A stretch of DNA of 64,000 nt, taken from Shewanella nanhaiensis (lineage in GTDB: Bacteria > Pseudomonadota > Gammaproteobacteria > Enterobacterales > Shewanellaceae). The stretch spans positions 248,001-312,000 of the forward strand of contig NZ_JAHZST010000003.1 of assembly GCF_019457885.1 (NCBI RefSeq). The letters run 5' to 3'. The first letter of the stretch is position 1. Every line of letters begins with the position of its first letter. The notes beneath the pieces are model-generated. The model saw only the letters and a program-made list of their open reading frames with translations, was not told the DNA's origin and did no database searches. The position numbers and the translations under genes were made by a program. Of this stretch, positions 63,959 through 64,000 are shown in pieces.

Positions 63959-64000
63959 GGTTCGAGCCATAACTCTAAAACTCTACAATCATTAGCTCTC

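Overview
The window looks like chromosomal DNA of a marine gammaproteobacterium of the Shewanella type (Alteromonadales). This is inferred from gene content and order (Tad pilus genes with an FHA-TadA, short PutA, DUF3622 and DUF3565 proteins, glnE/ygiF/ygiM in one neighbourhood, cydDC, an ECF sigma/FecR/TonB-receptor set). No rRNA or tRNA was seen that would fix the genus. I found no complete insertion sequence, no prophage and no CRISPR array.

Layout. (1) 1-15452: the 3' part of a Tad/Flp pilus operon on the + strand: secretin rcpA (cut by the window edge), tadA with an FHA domain, tadB, tadC, a DUF192 gene, tadD and a tadE-like pseudopilin. Unusual envelope genes follow: a 1355-residue lipoprotein, a small secreted protein, two small membrane proteins, a 610-residue lipoprotein and an OmpA-type protein with two DUF4892-like units. 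(2) 15500-25600: a repeat-type secreted protein (-), zapE, a large DUF6351-like lipoprotein hydrolase, a FetB-type permease, a small hypothetical protein (-), an outer-membrane barrel protein (-) and glnE (-). (3) 25600-32830: a PspA-centred stress module: lipoprotein, double-DUF350 membrane protein, membrane-bound spermidine-synthase-like protein, YjfI, PspA/YjfJ, YjfK, a two-unit ribbon-helix-helix-like protein and a voltage-gated-type cation channel. The 13-bp palindrome GACATAATATGTC occurs three times here, two of them bracketing a sigma-70-type promoter in front of yjfI. (4) 32830-41230: ygiF (-), a DUF47/Pit phosphate transport pair, ygiM, putA, and a 58-residue helix-turn-helix gene. 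(5) 41230-45625: cydC and cydD (-), with an FNR/CRP-like site and an orphan hairpin upstream, then an AT-rich gap. (6) 45625-49940: a PKD-domain secreted protein, a zinc-ribbon membrane protein, two 218-bp structured direct repeats, and DUF3622 and DUF3565 genes (-). (7) 49940-56160: rhlE, then an ECF sigma/FecR/TonB-receptor cell-surface signalling operon (-). The receptor carries an STN domain followed by what looks like a second signal peptide. (8) 56160-64000: an NhaC-type antiporter (-), a dienelactone-hydrolase-like enzyme (-), a GFA-family protein, a DUF1028 protein with three 177-residue repeats, an esterase-D-like lipoprotein and a small secreted protein.

How the genes work together. 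Region 1 encodes most of the machine that assembles and secretes Flp pili, plus surface proteins that may act with it. Region 3 probably responds to membrane stress by joining a PspA scaffold, polyamine chemistry and ion flux under one palindrome-binding regulator. The sigma/FecR/receptor set would switch on receptor synthesis when its ligand is bound. Function calls rest on motifs read by eye, without database searches.
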